From NCBI GenBank assembly GCA_900618425.1, contig UZAN01040251.1, forward strand, positions 14,171-78,170: DNA of 64,000 nucleotides, written 5' to 3'. Below are positions 11,701 through 23,279 of the stretch, in pieces. Within the stretch, counting starts at the first letter, position 1, and the number at the start of each line of letters is the position of its first letter. A model generated the notes under the pieces. The model saw only the letters and a program-made list of their open reading frames with translations, was not told the origin of the DNA and searched no databases. Position numbers and translations under genes: made by a program. Source of the stretch: Echinostoma caproni (Eukaryota; Platyhelminthes; Trematoda; Plagiorchiida; Echinostomatidae).

Positions 11701-12989
11701 GTAGGCGTCATCACGTAGGCCTGGATCAGCACAAGTTGATGGTGGTCAATTGGGGATACGGGACACTTCACAGAAGGTAGGGCATCTGCAATCGCCCTTT
11801 GTCACCTGCAGTGAACTGGGCTATTAGGAACTCAGCTGCTTCAACAGTAGTAGTGGAAAACGCAGTCAACATTAGCATACAGAGGAGCTTCCAATTGGCA
11901 ATAAATGTATGTGCCAGGTTTTCTTGAAATCTCTGTTTATCCTCTCGCAGTGATTTTACACAAAGGTTCCTAAACAGGATATATAATTATTGACCAAACT
12001 CGTGCAAGATTCTGATCTTCATTATATTTCATCCTATCAATGCTTCGTTCAGCACGATTCATTCACGCGATTCATTATGATAATTCCCCTTTTCAGACAC
12101 ATTATGTATAAATTAATACCCACTTACGTTTTTGCATCTATTAGTCACATGCCATTAAGATGTACGATTTAGCGATTTAGACAACGGTTTCGGTGCACTA
12201 ATTGTGAAATAACAAAGTCACCGTAGTGAACACAACGAGAATTTGTTGATTAAAACGACTCATAGACTTCGTATGGGGATTGCACTTCAACTGCACTTCA
12301 TCTCATCAATGTTACGTTTGCATTTCCTTATATTGGAGCACTGGAGACAGTCGCTTTATCATGGTGCTCGACAAGTTGTCTGCCAAACAGAATCTGCCAG
12401 TTTGCTCTAGTACACCTCGACCCCAATCACTGACGACCAATTTCGAGACAGCTCACTTATTCGTGTTCCTGATGCAGTAAATTGTTTTAGATTACAATAA
12501 AATCCGAGCCACCGAGCGATATTTGAATGAATTGCACATTGAACTAGCCCCCTCCAGAGACTGCATAAATGTAAAAACTTAATATTTAATTAGGTCTCAC
12601 CGTTTATTACTACCAACCCGGAACGAGAAGATAAACCAAAGTTCATATGTAAAAAATATGACTTCCACGAATGGATTTTAAAAGCAACACTTACCGAAAA
12701 CCTCCCTGATCAGTGCTAACCATTTTGCGATTTCCAGCTCACTGCGTACAGGAGACCAATAACAAGACGCTCAGTGTTGACTCCGTCCCAACTGATCAGA
12801 TGAGATGAATCTTCACTTCTTTTGATAAGTCAAACCAAAATTCATTAGAAAACCAGCTCAGTAGATCAGTTTCCACCATATGTTGAATTACTCGTTGACC
12901 ACCAGGGAGATTAGCACATTGTCAGATGGACGAGCAACCCAAATTGAATTTTTCGGTTAGGTCAATACCTGCTCTGCCTTGTTGGGCGT
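11701..12989. other. no recognised gene; weak tandem similarity
   Basis: Two segments about 290 bases apart (near 12010-12050 and 12287-12325) share CTTCA, TTCATC, ATCAATG and CGTT in register. Otherwise it is AT-rich sequence with short frames only. Confidence 0.35.
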
Positions 12990-14215
12990 TCCAAGATGGC
13001 CTAATATTGCATAACCTGAGCTACACGTTAAATTGAGACATCATTTTCCAAATGAAACGTCACAAAAGCGGTTTATCAGCCTCGACTATTTTCATATTGG
13101 TAGTGTATAACTCTCTCCGCTGCGATCGAATACAACCGAATGCAACCCCAGGTGCAGAAAACATACACTCCAAATCTCTGGTCTTTTTCGTAAATCACTT
13201 ATCCAAAACGCTAGATAATCTATTTCAGCGAATTCTTGATCAAGCAGCAATTCTAGAGGCATGAAAACAAGGAGTCGTTTCCCCCATATTCAAAGGTGTT
13301 TGTCGTATTGACCCCGCTACCTACCGACTTGTAACCCTGCTTCCGGTGTTATCGAAATTCATGAAATTAAGTGGCAGATTTTCTGATAGACCACTTCGAA
13401 AGATACAACATTCTTTCGACAGCCCAACACGGGCTTAGGCAAAATAGATCGTGCTCCATCAACATGCATTTTGTTCGAGATGAATGAACCACAATTGTCG
13501 ACGAAGCGGATGCGGTGGATGCGATTCATCTCGAATTCTCGAAAGCATTTGATCGAGAGAATCACAAAATTTTGCTCCAAAAGCTCTACAATTAAGGCGT
13601 TCGAGATTTTGTGTTTGATTGGATTAGAGCATTCTTCGAAAAACGGAAAACATCAATTTGTGTTTCCGATTCCACATCCAGATCTATCAAAGTCACCGGC
13701 GGTGTTCCACAGGGATCCGTACTCGGTCCCCGCCTGTGTTCTCGTATTCAACGGTAATCAGACAGCGAGAATCCGATAATTTGCAGCCTTTCAACGTATA
13801 TAATACTGCAGAACCCAAACCATCCGTGTCGATCACTGCTCCTGTTATTTAACAATGTACACCTAATAGGGCACCGTTTCAAGCTACTGATTTCAAAGTG
13901 TCGACTTGAATGCCGGCGCCAGTGTTTTGCAGTCAGAGTATGCAGTTCTGGGATGCCCTTCTATCTCACGTCGTTTGTGCACCCACTATTGAATTTTTCG
14001 ACCACAGACTTGATGAAACCTTGGCACACCCCACATCCGTACATCACTAAAAGCAAACAGATTCATTGAAGCACACATTCGCTATTATCTCCTACCCGGA
14101 ACGCTATGTGACTTCTTTACGGCGTGTAACGATTCATCTGTGTAAATACCCTATGGGGCAAGAAAAGCAAAAGCTTCTAAGTTATTCCCATGATGAGACT
14201 TTGACTTTGACTTAA
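12990..14215 (+). pseudogene. CR1-like non-LTR retrotransposon, reverse transcriptase with internal deletion
   Basis: Plus-strand motifs appear in family order across three frames. These are P-G-A-E-N-I-H-S-K-S near 13150, KQGVVSPIFKG near 13265-13300, Y-R-L-V-T-L-L-P-V near 13325, QNRSCSINMHFVRDE near 13437-13485, EFSKAFDRENHKILLQKLYN near 13532-13592 (first catalytic Asp), and TGGVPQGSVLGPRL at about 13695-13736. The A-D-D catalytic block expected next is missing. Sequence instead resumes with the extreme C-terminal region (F-A-V-R-V-C near 13930, then I-E-F-F-D-H-R-L-D-E), so a large internal segment has been lost. A 3' tail with repeated CTTTGA units at 14197-14213 fits CR1-type ends. The C-terminal segment shares wording with 63800-63870, so these are one family. 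Dead copy. Confidence 0.88.
14197..14213 (+). repeat. short 3'-terminal microsatellite of the CR1-like element
   Basis: About two and a half GACTTT units closing the element. CR1-type elements usually end in short tandem repeats rather than poly(A), which supports the family call and marks the 3' boundary. Confidence 0.6.
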
Positions 14216-15837
14216 TTCTTTCAGTATTGTAGATAATGCGTCCGTAATTTGTAGGCAAGACATTTATCAATTTATTCAAGTTCGAATTTCGCTGTTAATT
14301 TGCTTATTTACTGTGCATTAAATGAAAAGAGACCAGCAATTTAGAATACATCGGCTGAACTTAAAAAAAGCTGTCATGGAACGGGAATCTTTTATTAAAA
14401 ATAATGAATTCCCATGCTGCTCCGCTTCCAAATCTGAGATGTAACTTTTGAACTATTACAATTTTTAGCGCAACGCTCAAGGCCACGCTAATTCAAACGT
14501 TGATAAAAGAGAACTAAGAACATAGAAGTGGGAGAAATAATCAGATATAAATATACTACATCCGTAGTGATCGATATACAAGTATGATATTGGAAACTGA
14601 AATGTATTTCCAAAATCAGAATGATGTTGCACCAGTTTGATTAACATCTGTAGTCATCCCAAGTGTCCTCGATCGGACATCTTTTGAACTCTCTCCGGGA
14701 GAAATTCCTCTGTTACATCCCGTGCTTGATTCCATTACGGATAAGTGATAATCGTGTAGGGGACTTACCGACTGGCTTCGTTTTGTGGTCACCGTTATTG
14801 CTTATGTAACAGTTTCAACAAATCTTTTCCAGGACTCCAGTGGATCTAGCTGCTCTTCTGCTTGTGTCCATTGTTTGAAAGCAGCAAAGTACAGCAATTC
14901 TCAGTGGTCAGTAACAGTGTGTGTGAGTGTGCATGTGTGTTGGTTTTCAGACATACGTCTATTGGGGCGTGATAAATGTAATCGAAAAGCAGAATTTCAC
15001 GATCTATTCGTCCTAATGGAGACGTTACTTCGACCGATTCGACCATACGCTTTTAGCTGGTCAATACCAGGTTCAGTTTTGATGGTTGGTGGTCTATTCC
15101 AAATCTGGTACGTTCGTTCACGTGATTACACATCGGATGTGAGCTTAAACCCTGTGAAAAATTCCACTCTAAAGGGTTGTGATATTTCTGGCTTTCTATG
15201 AAATTGAACAATTGAAGTCTCCCATTATAAGAACATGAGTGAACTTTCCTCAGAACGCGTTTCTTATAGTCTGCAGGAGTGCCTAGTTACATATATAAGA
15301 TCCTGGAGGGCGGTAGAATACACCGATCAAAGAATCGCTGTCTTCAGACAGCCTCATTGTGCAAGAAATGTGTGGGGGGCTGTATCGAAGAGGGCAAGTG
15401 GTAGTTGTTGTGTTCTGTTAGTTTGGTTGTACGTAATAGCCTCATTGGGCTCAAGCTGAATATGAATAACTGCAGATGCGTGTGCTATGCAAACAACATC
15501 ATATAACTGATCGCTCTTGGTACAATCAACAGAGAGAAAGGCGTTCTCATTGGTCTTTCTTTTGTTTGGTTAGATTCCTTCTTGTACAACTCGATAGTCA
15601 ATGCTTTATCACGAATAATATTCGACATCATTCAGATTAGCTGTCAGGTAACGTTATACGTAAGTAGGAATACACGTATCAAAAGAAAAACAATAGGGCG
15701 AACAAGCTTGTTTCCATCTCATCGTCTTCAGGCATTTACAGTTGTGTGTTTGTATGCAACAAAGAAACCAAGGTGACTGGCTCACTTAGGTTAAATTTCA
15801 AAGTGAGACTATGTCTGTCAAGTTTATTCGTAGCTAG
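14216..15837. other. no recognised gene; longest open frame of the window
   Basis: A 138-codon plus-strand frame (14785-15201) is the longest ORF in the window, but it includes a GT-rich low-complexity patch (14917-14941) and matches nothing I know. Other frames at 15235-15459 and 15582-15776 are short. No splice or promoter context supports any of them. Confidence 0.35.
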
Positions 15838-16007
15838 TGGAGAAAAGCTGGCGGCTAGGAGGGCAAAGGAAAGGTTACCATGGTCGTTTCTGGAAATTTC
15901 CGATGATCGTTTTTCTGTGCCACTTGTCGCACTATGTTACATCATGACGACAGGATTGAGTTAATGGCTCGAATCGTCAGGTTGGGATTTCGGTGACTGG
16001 AGTGCAG
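15838..16007 (+). repeat. local repeat family, copy 1
   Basis: It matches 16887-17051 in the same orientation. Shared landmarks are GAGAAAA-C-GG-GG-GGAGG, GTCG-TTCTGGAAA, CGATGA-CG-TTTT and, after a divergent patch, ATTGAG followed by ATGG-TC-AAT. This copy can be read as W-S-F-L-E-I-S-D-D-R-F-S-V-P-L, but the second copy breaks that frame. Family unknown. Confidence 0.7.
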
Positions 16008-16886
16008 CAACCATTTTCTTCTATTTACACAGTTGTTGGTTCATGATTTTGATTAATACAGATTCTACGGTTGCCAAGTGACGTTCTCGAACGTACTTCG
16101 TCTTGTTTTCGGAAACTGTGTAAATGACTGAAATGCCTGGCATTAGTGAGTTTGGCCACAATCGCACTGGTCATTGTTTGCTTACAACCCGTGCTAAGCC
16201 ATAGCAGTTTATGCTTTCTGATCGTTCGCGAGAACTGTCTCATCGTTCGTACTAGATAACTCGCCAAACATGTGCAATTGAAGTAATACGTAAATTGTCG
16301 AAGTGGAGAGGTTATACAGTTTATTGTTGAGAGTTGTGCAAAACTGTGGCCGGCTGGTAAACGTTGCACGTAGAGTGGCTGCTAGATAGGTTGTGCAATG
16401 GCTTTTTCCATACATGTTCTTCGTAGGTCACCACTCACATCGCCTTTAAACGTGAGCCGTAAGAATATTCCTCTCTTCTTTCCATTACTGGTTATGGCAG
16501 TGTGCGCCTTTCTATGAATTTCTTCCCTATGAAACGCTCCCGGTATTCATCCTCCGGGAGTGTACACTTGATGATTCTTTGTACGTCCTCCCCTAGACCA
16601 CTGGACCAAATCATTTGAGCTCTAATCGCCATTTATAGGACTAAGTTTCGTCTAAATTTGTTTGAAGCGAAATGCATGGTTTCTGAAGCAGATATTCATT
16701 TTGTTCCCCTACTTCATGTATTATCCCCATAAATATAACAAAGTCAAACAAGAAAGCAAACACGCTTTTGTTGGTAACTTCGTACCTAAATACATTCTCT
16801 TCTGTGTTTTAACATACAATTTCGAAATCACTGTGTTAGCTTATTTAAGAAAAAAATGTGAAATAGATCAATTTCTGAGAATTTCG
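16008..16886. other. spacer between the two local repeats, no recognised gene
   Basis: Overlapping minus-strand frames of 114 and 68 codons (16025-16415) and a plus-strand frame at 16662-16901 are present without any recognisable motif. Confidence 0.35.
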
Positions 16887-17051
16887 ATCGAAGAGATTTG
16901 AGAAAATCGGAGGGAGGTATTTAAGTTGGAAAACGTCGATTCTGGAAACTTACGATGACCGGTTTTACGTGTAAATTGTTATACTATTCTACGTCATTAG
17001 GTCATGATTGAGGTCATGGTTCAATTTGTTCCGTTGGTTTTGGGGTGTCAA
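16887..17051 (+). repeat. local repeat family, copy 2
   Basis: Second copy of the 15838-16007 repeat, about 1.05 kb downstream in direct orientation. It carries stops in the frame open in copy 1, so any coding signal there is not conserved. Confidence 0.7.
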
Positions 17052-20000
17052 CACAACGGGCGAGCAAGAAACACTTTCTCTCATGATCCCTCTCCCTATG
17101 TTCTTTGTCTTTTAAATTGTATTGTGTTAGCAACATGCTTCTTTTATAGTGTGTATTTTACTCATAATCAAAATTGATCATGCTCCAATTTTTTCCCCAT
17201 AATTATGTTGCTGTTTAATATTACTCTGATTTAATTATTTTAATATTCCACTTCATGTGGTTGTATATTAGTTAGATTCAAGTGAATCTATGTGTAGATT
17301 ACAAACGTGTAATTGCACAATCACGCTCGCCAATGAACGTCGACCGTAGATGTTTTACTCCGATGGTATGGGAGGCTGCGACCCGTTTATTAGAGAAACA
17401 CTTCAAACACATGAAACAGAAGTGTGTACACTGCAATCAAAGCTATCACGTATCTCACAATTCGTCAGATATGTATGGCAGTTGTCTGCTGTAGGTTGGG
17501 AGCATTTTCATATCGTTTGACAGTTTGACAAAGTCGCTACTCATGAGTAGGCCGCATGTGAACGAGGAGAAAACAATTTCTATGAATCTGGTCTCACCAT
17601 CGGAAAGAGACCGATTGTAAATATTTATAATTGGTTAACAGATAATCTCGTGCCTGATTGAGGGAGTGAAAGTTGCGCAAATAGTCATACTGCGGAGGGG
17701 GTCTAAAAGATCTATTTGTTTGAGTTTCATGAGTGCGAGGAACAAGCCGATTTAAAAGGAACAAACCATTCCCTGGATTCGATCTATTTGAATGAAACAA
17801 GTAGCACCGCGACTGACGAATCGATATAAAACTTTAATTTGTACTCTTTCAAGTAGCTATCTACACACACTGAATAGATCATATTGTTACGAAAAGAATA
17901 GCACATTTCGGAAAAGACCCGAAGTATAAAAATAAGGAGCTTCAGAATTAATGTAGAATGATTTTAGCTCGGAGTACGGATGTTGATAGTGATGTGTTAT
18001 CGGAGCTGGCAGTATTTTTCCCGAGGCGTTTACTAACAATACTTATAGCTCGAAGAATACAACAACAACCAGAAGGAGCCTGTTTCTGATGGTTTGAAGA
18101 AATGAAATTTAATAAAGTGCCATTCATACGAGATAACCTGTCTCGGCTCATAGGAAAATCTTTGGCTCAAAATCTATATTGCCTTCAGATTGTCAAACTT
18201 GCTCACAGAAGATATCTTCAAATTTAACGATTCATCATTCTATTGTCTTCGCTACTTTTATCAGGACTACCCATAAACGAGGGATGCATTCACCACGCAA
18301 AAGAGGGTTTCCACCCGTTCCGTCATTCTCTCTTTACCCTGGTGAATGCTCCTGGTTATTCATATTACGCTAATAACAGCCGTTCGCAATAGACTAAGTT
18401 TATTATGTACATAAACGCGAATTCACAAACACTGCGTCTCATTCGTCGTTTTGAGTTTTTCTTCATATGTCTAACTGAGCACGGTTCTCTCAGTTGCAAC
18501 ATTTTCCGTTGGAATCCAATATGAGTTGAGCACGTTATCGCAATCCGAAGAAACTAGAACTATTAATTGAATATCGACTCATACGATTCCACTGTATGCG
18601 AGAGGTTTGTAAATATGGTTCCATAAACAATCGAGCAACATGTGTCTGATGACGTTCAGATATTGTGAGAACGACAGAAAACAATTTCTCAGAACACTGC
18701 ATAGACTAGTGTTTAAGCGACAAACTGCGCGACTTCTCCTGTAGGCTAATCAGAGCACGGGGATTCAAAATGGACCGATTTTGTTTAAGACTTAGGGGAA
18801 CCATTGCGTCATTCTGTATTCGTCCCTTACATGCTCTGCAGTTGGATAAACTGCATAAAATGTTATCGATTTTTTTTGTTTTACCGAGCACCTAGATGCA
18901 CCACCCTTGCTGAGGTTGGAGAGTGATGTCTCACTTTTGTGAATTTGTAAATGAGCACAGATGAACCCGGAAGACAACCTATACTGGTGATTTTTAAATT
19001 CGATTCCTGATTATACCTCCAGTGGTGAGATAAATATTTCCCCTAGCTTTTGAATCTAAAAGTTTTGGTATGCTGCATAAGCTGGTTTACCTTTATGAAA
19101 AAAATGTATTTCGAGTAAAATGAAACCATTTGCATCAACAAGTAGCATTAGATAAGATACCGAAATGTATTAAGATGGTTTTGATTTAAGTGGCTTCTAT
19201 AGCATATTCTATATCTTTTCCGATTTCAAGATGAACCAAGCATTTCTTCTAGCATATTAATTTGATCAACTTGAAGCATCCTAATTTCATGGTCTCATGG
19301 ATGAAGGCTGTGTTTACTTATTGAAGACCTCAACTATTACATTATGCAGAATTCACATGAATTCGTTATGCTCAAACGCTTGAGACCGTCTAGATTTAGG
19401 AGCACTGGAAACGATAAATTACGAGGAGCATCGAACACAGTCTCTGTTCAACAGTGATGAAGGCTGCAATGGGTGGCGGAGGAGTGACGTTCAGAAAGTA
19501 AATCTAGCGAGTACACTTTTTAAACCGGTTCTAAATGAATGCTGATAATTGAAACATCAAATATTCTGTGGAGCCATGTAGATGAAAAGTGTGCCAAGAT
19601 TGATAGGTCTATGATTCAGAGGATAACTTGCGTAATTGGAGGGAACGTTCTCAAGTAAACGAAAGAGAATTGAGTTCATGTCAGAATCTATATATTTATA
19701 TCTTTATATATTTTCATATAAGTATATACATTAGTAAATTGGTAACAGGCATGCAGGTGGTTTAATGGGTCTCCAGACAACGCACTAATGAACAGGTAAT
19801 TCGAGTGACTGAAGACGGGAAGATACAAAAAACCGGATTGTAAGTGATGTACGGTTGGTTGATATGTAGATCGTAGAATTGGGATTGAAACGAGCGTATA
19901 TCTTCGATAGTTTGCGGCACGACAAGACTCATACATCTAGGTGCGAAAACCGCTGATTACATGCTGGGGGATGTCGCGTTGTGATGGTTGAATTAGTGAT

Positions 20001-20505
20001 GTGGGTGAAACTAACACGTTACGATTCTAAAAAACGAAGGCTGACACGTGCACGGCCACGAAACAAGATCAACACAAATAAAAGGGAATCTCGTTGATTC
20101 CTTTTGCGAGCTTTTCTATTCTCCCCCTGATGAAGGTAAATTTAGGCAATGCGAGTTCAAAGTAACTTGTATATTTTAAAAACAAAGAAACCGTGTTGGG
20201 TTTTCTCTGCTTTCCACGCATTTTTGTCGATACAAAATGACAACAGTTAGGTGGTAGCTTATATAGGATCAGGAATACATATTAAGGGTTGCGTTTTAGG
20301 AGTAGAATAACCCTCTGTTCAAACATATCAGTTGTTACTCAAGAAAGCAACACCGAGACCCGCGCATGACAAATAGAAAAACACTCTAGTTGCAACTGCC
20401 GTTTAAAGGTGATAACGAGACTGAGTGGCTGACAAAACGAATCAGTCAAGCGTTCAACTGAACGTTTATAATAGCTGAACTGCGCATGAATTTCAAGACA
20501 ACCTC
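17052..20505. other. no recognised gene
   Basis: AT-rich sequence with short frames on both strands. A TATA-type low-complexity patch lies at about 19688-19732. I found no transposon motif, RNA gene or long exon. Confidence 0.4.
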
Positions 20506-20771
20506 AACAATGCGGCTCCATTTCAAAGACAAATTCTCCATCATGCTGAATCTGCGTATATTTACGTGTTCACTTGATCATGCGTGGCGACCAAATTTTC
20601 AAGTCAGCTATTACACAGGATACGTGAATATCGCCCCCGCTGCAGCAGCACTGACTTTGCAAGCAGCCAACTATACCCTATCCAATTCTATGGACAGCGG
20701 CCAATAAACTTACACATAGGCTTAACACGAGTTTTGGCTTGGGTTTTCGTGGTCACTGGGGTTCTTCAAGT
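20506..20771 (+). pseudogene. Ty3/Gypsy aspartic protease remnant
   Basis: The plus-strand frame carries F-Q-V-S-Y-Y-T-G-Y-V-N-I-A-P near 20594-20640. This aligns with the Gypsy protease pattern F-x-V-D-T-G-A-x-V-S-x-I-P, with the catalytic Asp of D-T-G replaced by Tyr (codon at 20612). L-T-L-Q-A-A-N follows, and in another frame Y-G-Q-R-x-x-N-L-x-x-G-L-x-R-V-L-A-W-V-F up to the SINE junction. The frame switches near 20700. The element continues beyond the SINE at 21044. Inactive by catalytic substitution and frameshift. Confidence 0.75.
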
Positions 20772-21043
20772 AGTGGTGGCGCAGTGGTTCAGTCGCTGGC
20801 ACAGAAGTTGCTTTGGACCCCATGATCTGAGGTTCGAGCCCCGCCACCGCCGCCCAAGCTTGGCGGTAAGCAGCTCTGCTTTCGTCCGGTTCAAAACTAC
20901 GCCTAACCTTTCGGGGTCTTATGGGGTTCGCTACTCGAAGTCCCGGGCTTAGGTTGCCGTTTTCCCTCGCTGAACAGCAAGTCCTCGTGACTATGGGATT
21001 CGCCCCGTCGGCTGTTCATCACACATAGGTGTGTGATAAAAAA
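20772..21043 (+). mobile_element. tRNA-derived SINE inserted in the Gypsy element
   Basis: A tRNA-like head has an A-box-like TGGCGCAGTGGTTCAG (about 20778-20793) and a B-box-like GGTTCGAGCCC (20831-20841). GGTGGCG at 20775-20781 pairs perfectly with CGCCACC at 20842-20848, like an acceptor stem. A GC-rich body of roughly 190 bases follows and ends in a short A run (21038-21043). Gypsy protease sequence stops at its left edge and Gypsy sequence resumes right of the A run, so this is a nested, younger insertion. No exact target-site duplication was seen. It is too degenerate around the anticodon arm to be a functional tRNA gene. Confidence 0.8.
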
Positions 21044-22080
21044 TTTCATACTTGACCTAGACATTTATCCATTCGTATACCCCCGTAAGCGACGAATTCG
21101 AAACCCGGTAACTTCTAGAGTAGCCGTCGGCTCCCTGGTATATTAAGAAGCCAAAAATATGCATCTCCCACTTCTAGATTCTGATTTTCCATATTCGTCG
21201 TTATTCCGTGAGTTCACAAACCGCGTCCGTTCCAGCACCGAGCTGCCGCCTATCATGACGGAGGTGGCACGTCACACGGTCATGCTAGGTCGTCAGGCCT
21301 ACTTATATCTCCTTTGACTAGCCCCGGATAAGTTGTGCACCACAGAGTTTTAGTACATCCTGAATATGAGTATCGTATGCCCTTCGGAAATTCCTTGGGG
21401 CGTCCCTTCTCCATATGGTTCCAAAACGTCATCCACGACTGGTATCCGTGTGGAGATTATCGCGCGCTCAATCATGTGACAACCCACGAAAGGCACCCGA
21501 TCTCTCACATCGCGGATCTCACTTCAGACCTAGCCGATATAACTGTCTTCAACCGAATCAACATTGGTTCGTGCAAACAATCAGAGGCCGGTCGCGAAGA
21601 CGGACATCCCCTAAAAGGTCGTACTCACACGGTTTGGATTTTCCGAATTCCTCCGTATGACATACAGGCAACGCTGCACAGTCTTTTCAGCGTTTCATAC
21701 ACAACCTTTGCAGAGGTTTAGACTCTGCGAATTTGTGCTTAGACGATAACATAATAGCTAGTTCATCGCACGAGAAACAACTGGCACACCTCCGAGCACT
21801 TTTTGACCGTTTGACACGGCACGGTGTCATAGCTACTAAACACAAATATGTCGCCGGTGCCTCCATCCTTGGCTTACTCAGTCAAAAAATCACAACCACA
21901 GGTATCGAGCCACAAGCCTTGTGGCGCCGCTTCATTGGATGCGGCGGACAAAAGCACACTTACCGGCCACCGGGAAAAACGACCTATGCATGTGAAGATA
22001 TGGTTACACCTTTTCGATTGTGGCAGAGGCCCCACTAGATCTACGTGTGGAGATGGAAACGTCCGTCGACGACGGAGAAC
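21044..22080 (+). pseudogene. Ty3/Gypsy reverse transcriptase remnant
   Basis: In order across frames: S-D-F-P-Y-S-S-L-F-R-E-F-T near 21178, L-A-P-D-K-L near 21322, C-P-S-E-I-P-W-G near 21375, CGDYRALNHVTTHERHPISH near 21455-21505, A-D-L-T-S-D-L-A-D-I-T-V-F-N-R-I near 21515, F-R-I-P near 21643, C-L-D-D at 21736-21747, IASSSHEKQLAHLRALFDRL near 21752-21810, then T-T-T-G-I-E-P near 21895. The C-L-D-D is the Y-x-D-D catalytic box with tyrosine changed to cysteine; both aspartates remain. Frameshifts and stops make it non-functional. It continues the protease fragment at 20506-20771 beyond the SINE. RNase H and integrase were not found before 22740. Confidence 0.88.
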
Positions 22081-22739
22081 GAACCTATTGAGCTATTTGT
22101 GTGTCAAATACTTTTGCGAGCTTTTACGAGGCCTTATTCTGCACGAACAACATAATGTTCGGAATTTGAAAAAGGCTTTCTGCAATATGTGGAATGATTC
22201 AGAATAAAACAAAAAACAAAATATTCATAAGCATAGGCGAAAATGTGGTGGTAGCCTCCTCTTAACCGATTTCATTGTAACTCGTGCGACACGCAGACTA
22301 ACTGAACATCTATTCCTCTAAACCCTAGCGTTTTATTACTCTGGGAAAGTGTATTGAATATGCTATTACCCCAAATCAAACGCATCAAATCTGTACTGAA
22401 TTCCACATACATTATTTCAAGGAGTTGAATATATTACAGAAGTAGATTACTCGATTTCAGGTATGAAACGGGCATTTCATCTTCAGTGGTCAACAGACAA
22501 TTTGCCCTGCTATACGGATGATTAAATGGACAGACGTTGGCATGAATTCCGTCAGGCATATAGAGAGTAGGAATGGGTTGGTACTTGCATTTAGGAAGCA
22601 GAACCTGTGTATAGATTGCGGAGCATGGTTCACTACATCAAATAGCAGTTCATTCCTTACACCACGGATTAAGAAAATGGAAAGCAAGACTCGGAAAACA
22701 CAGACGTATCGTGGATAACTGCTTTTAAACCTATAAAGT
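22081..22739. other. no recognised gene
   Basis: Sequence between the Gypsy reverse transcriptase and the Gypsy 3'-end fragment. RNase H and integrase would be expected here in an intact element but are not visible, implying deletion or decay. Only short frames overlap here. Confidence 0.4.
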
Positions 22740-23270
22740 TAATCCTTTGACTGACTTGTTTTTGCCTGTGGGTGCGACCACCTAGAGCGGTAGATGGAGA
22801 CAGATTTGAGAACGCTGTGTAATGGAAGGTGGTACAAAAAGAGCTTCGGCTAGCAAACGAATCAAGAATAGGGCCCATCCAACGAGATGCGTAAACGTAG
22901 CGGCTGGAAGTACTTAACAAGACAATGTCCACTACCACTTGAAAAGAGTGAATCAAAAATTCGAGCCCGACAGACAACTCGCAGCTAGTCAGAAAGATAT
23001 CCATTCAATACTACAACGTCCGAGCTGTCGATCAACGTATCTCGCGCTATAATCGAGTCAAACCACACAGAAGAAGAGACAACGTATCTGCCAAGTGTCG
23101 ACTAAAACCAACTGGGGTTGATCAACAGAATGAGACATAAATCATCCGTACCTTTGAGAATTGAATGTATATAATCGAACGCGTGCACCGGTTGTTTTGG
23201 AATTGGATCAATACACGTTTTCTCAGCCAGCTTACCTTGGCGTTACAGCTGCATTTTGCTTGAAAACGTT
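22740..23270 (+). mobile_element. Ty3/Gypsy 3'-end fragment
   Basis: 22829-22905 matches 62947-63012, which directly follows a Gypsy integrase C-terminus. Both contain GGTACAAA followed by AGAG, CGGCTAGC, CGAA-CAAGAAT and a CATCC-AC-AGA-GCGTA-ACG tract. A second shared motif, TTTTC-CAGCCAGCT, lies at 23218-23235 here and near 63027-63044 there. About 310 bases separate the two motifs in this copy but only about 15 in the other, so one copy has an indel. The fragment ends where block B begins. Relative position suggests the distal pol end and 3' non-coding or LTR sequence of the same family. Confidence 0.65.
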
Positions 23271-23279
23271 CCCGTCGTC

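Noticed and set aside
12010..12325. Tandem duplication of a CTTCA ... ATCAATG ... CGTT segment
   Set aside because: Similarity covers only about 35 bases with many mismatches; not distinguishable from chance by eye.
14785..15201. Longest open frame in the window (138 codons, plus strand)
   Set aside because: No known motif, low-complexity GT patch inside, no splice or promoter context, and an overlapping minus-strand frame; frames of this length arise by chance in 64 kb.
20775..20848. Functional tRNA gene
   Set aside because: The A and B boxes and acceptor-like pairing are present, but the anticodon arm does not form a clean stem and a long SINE body with A tail follows, so it is a SINE head.
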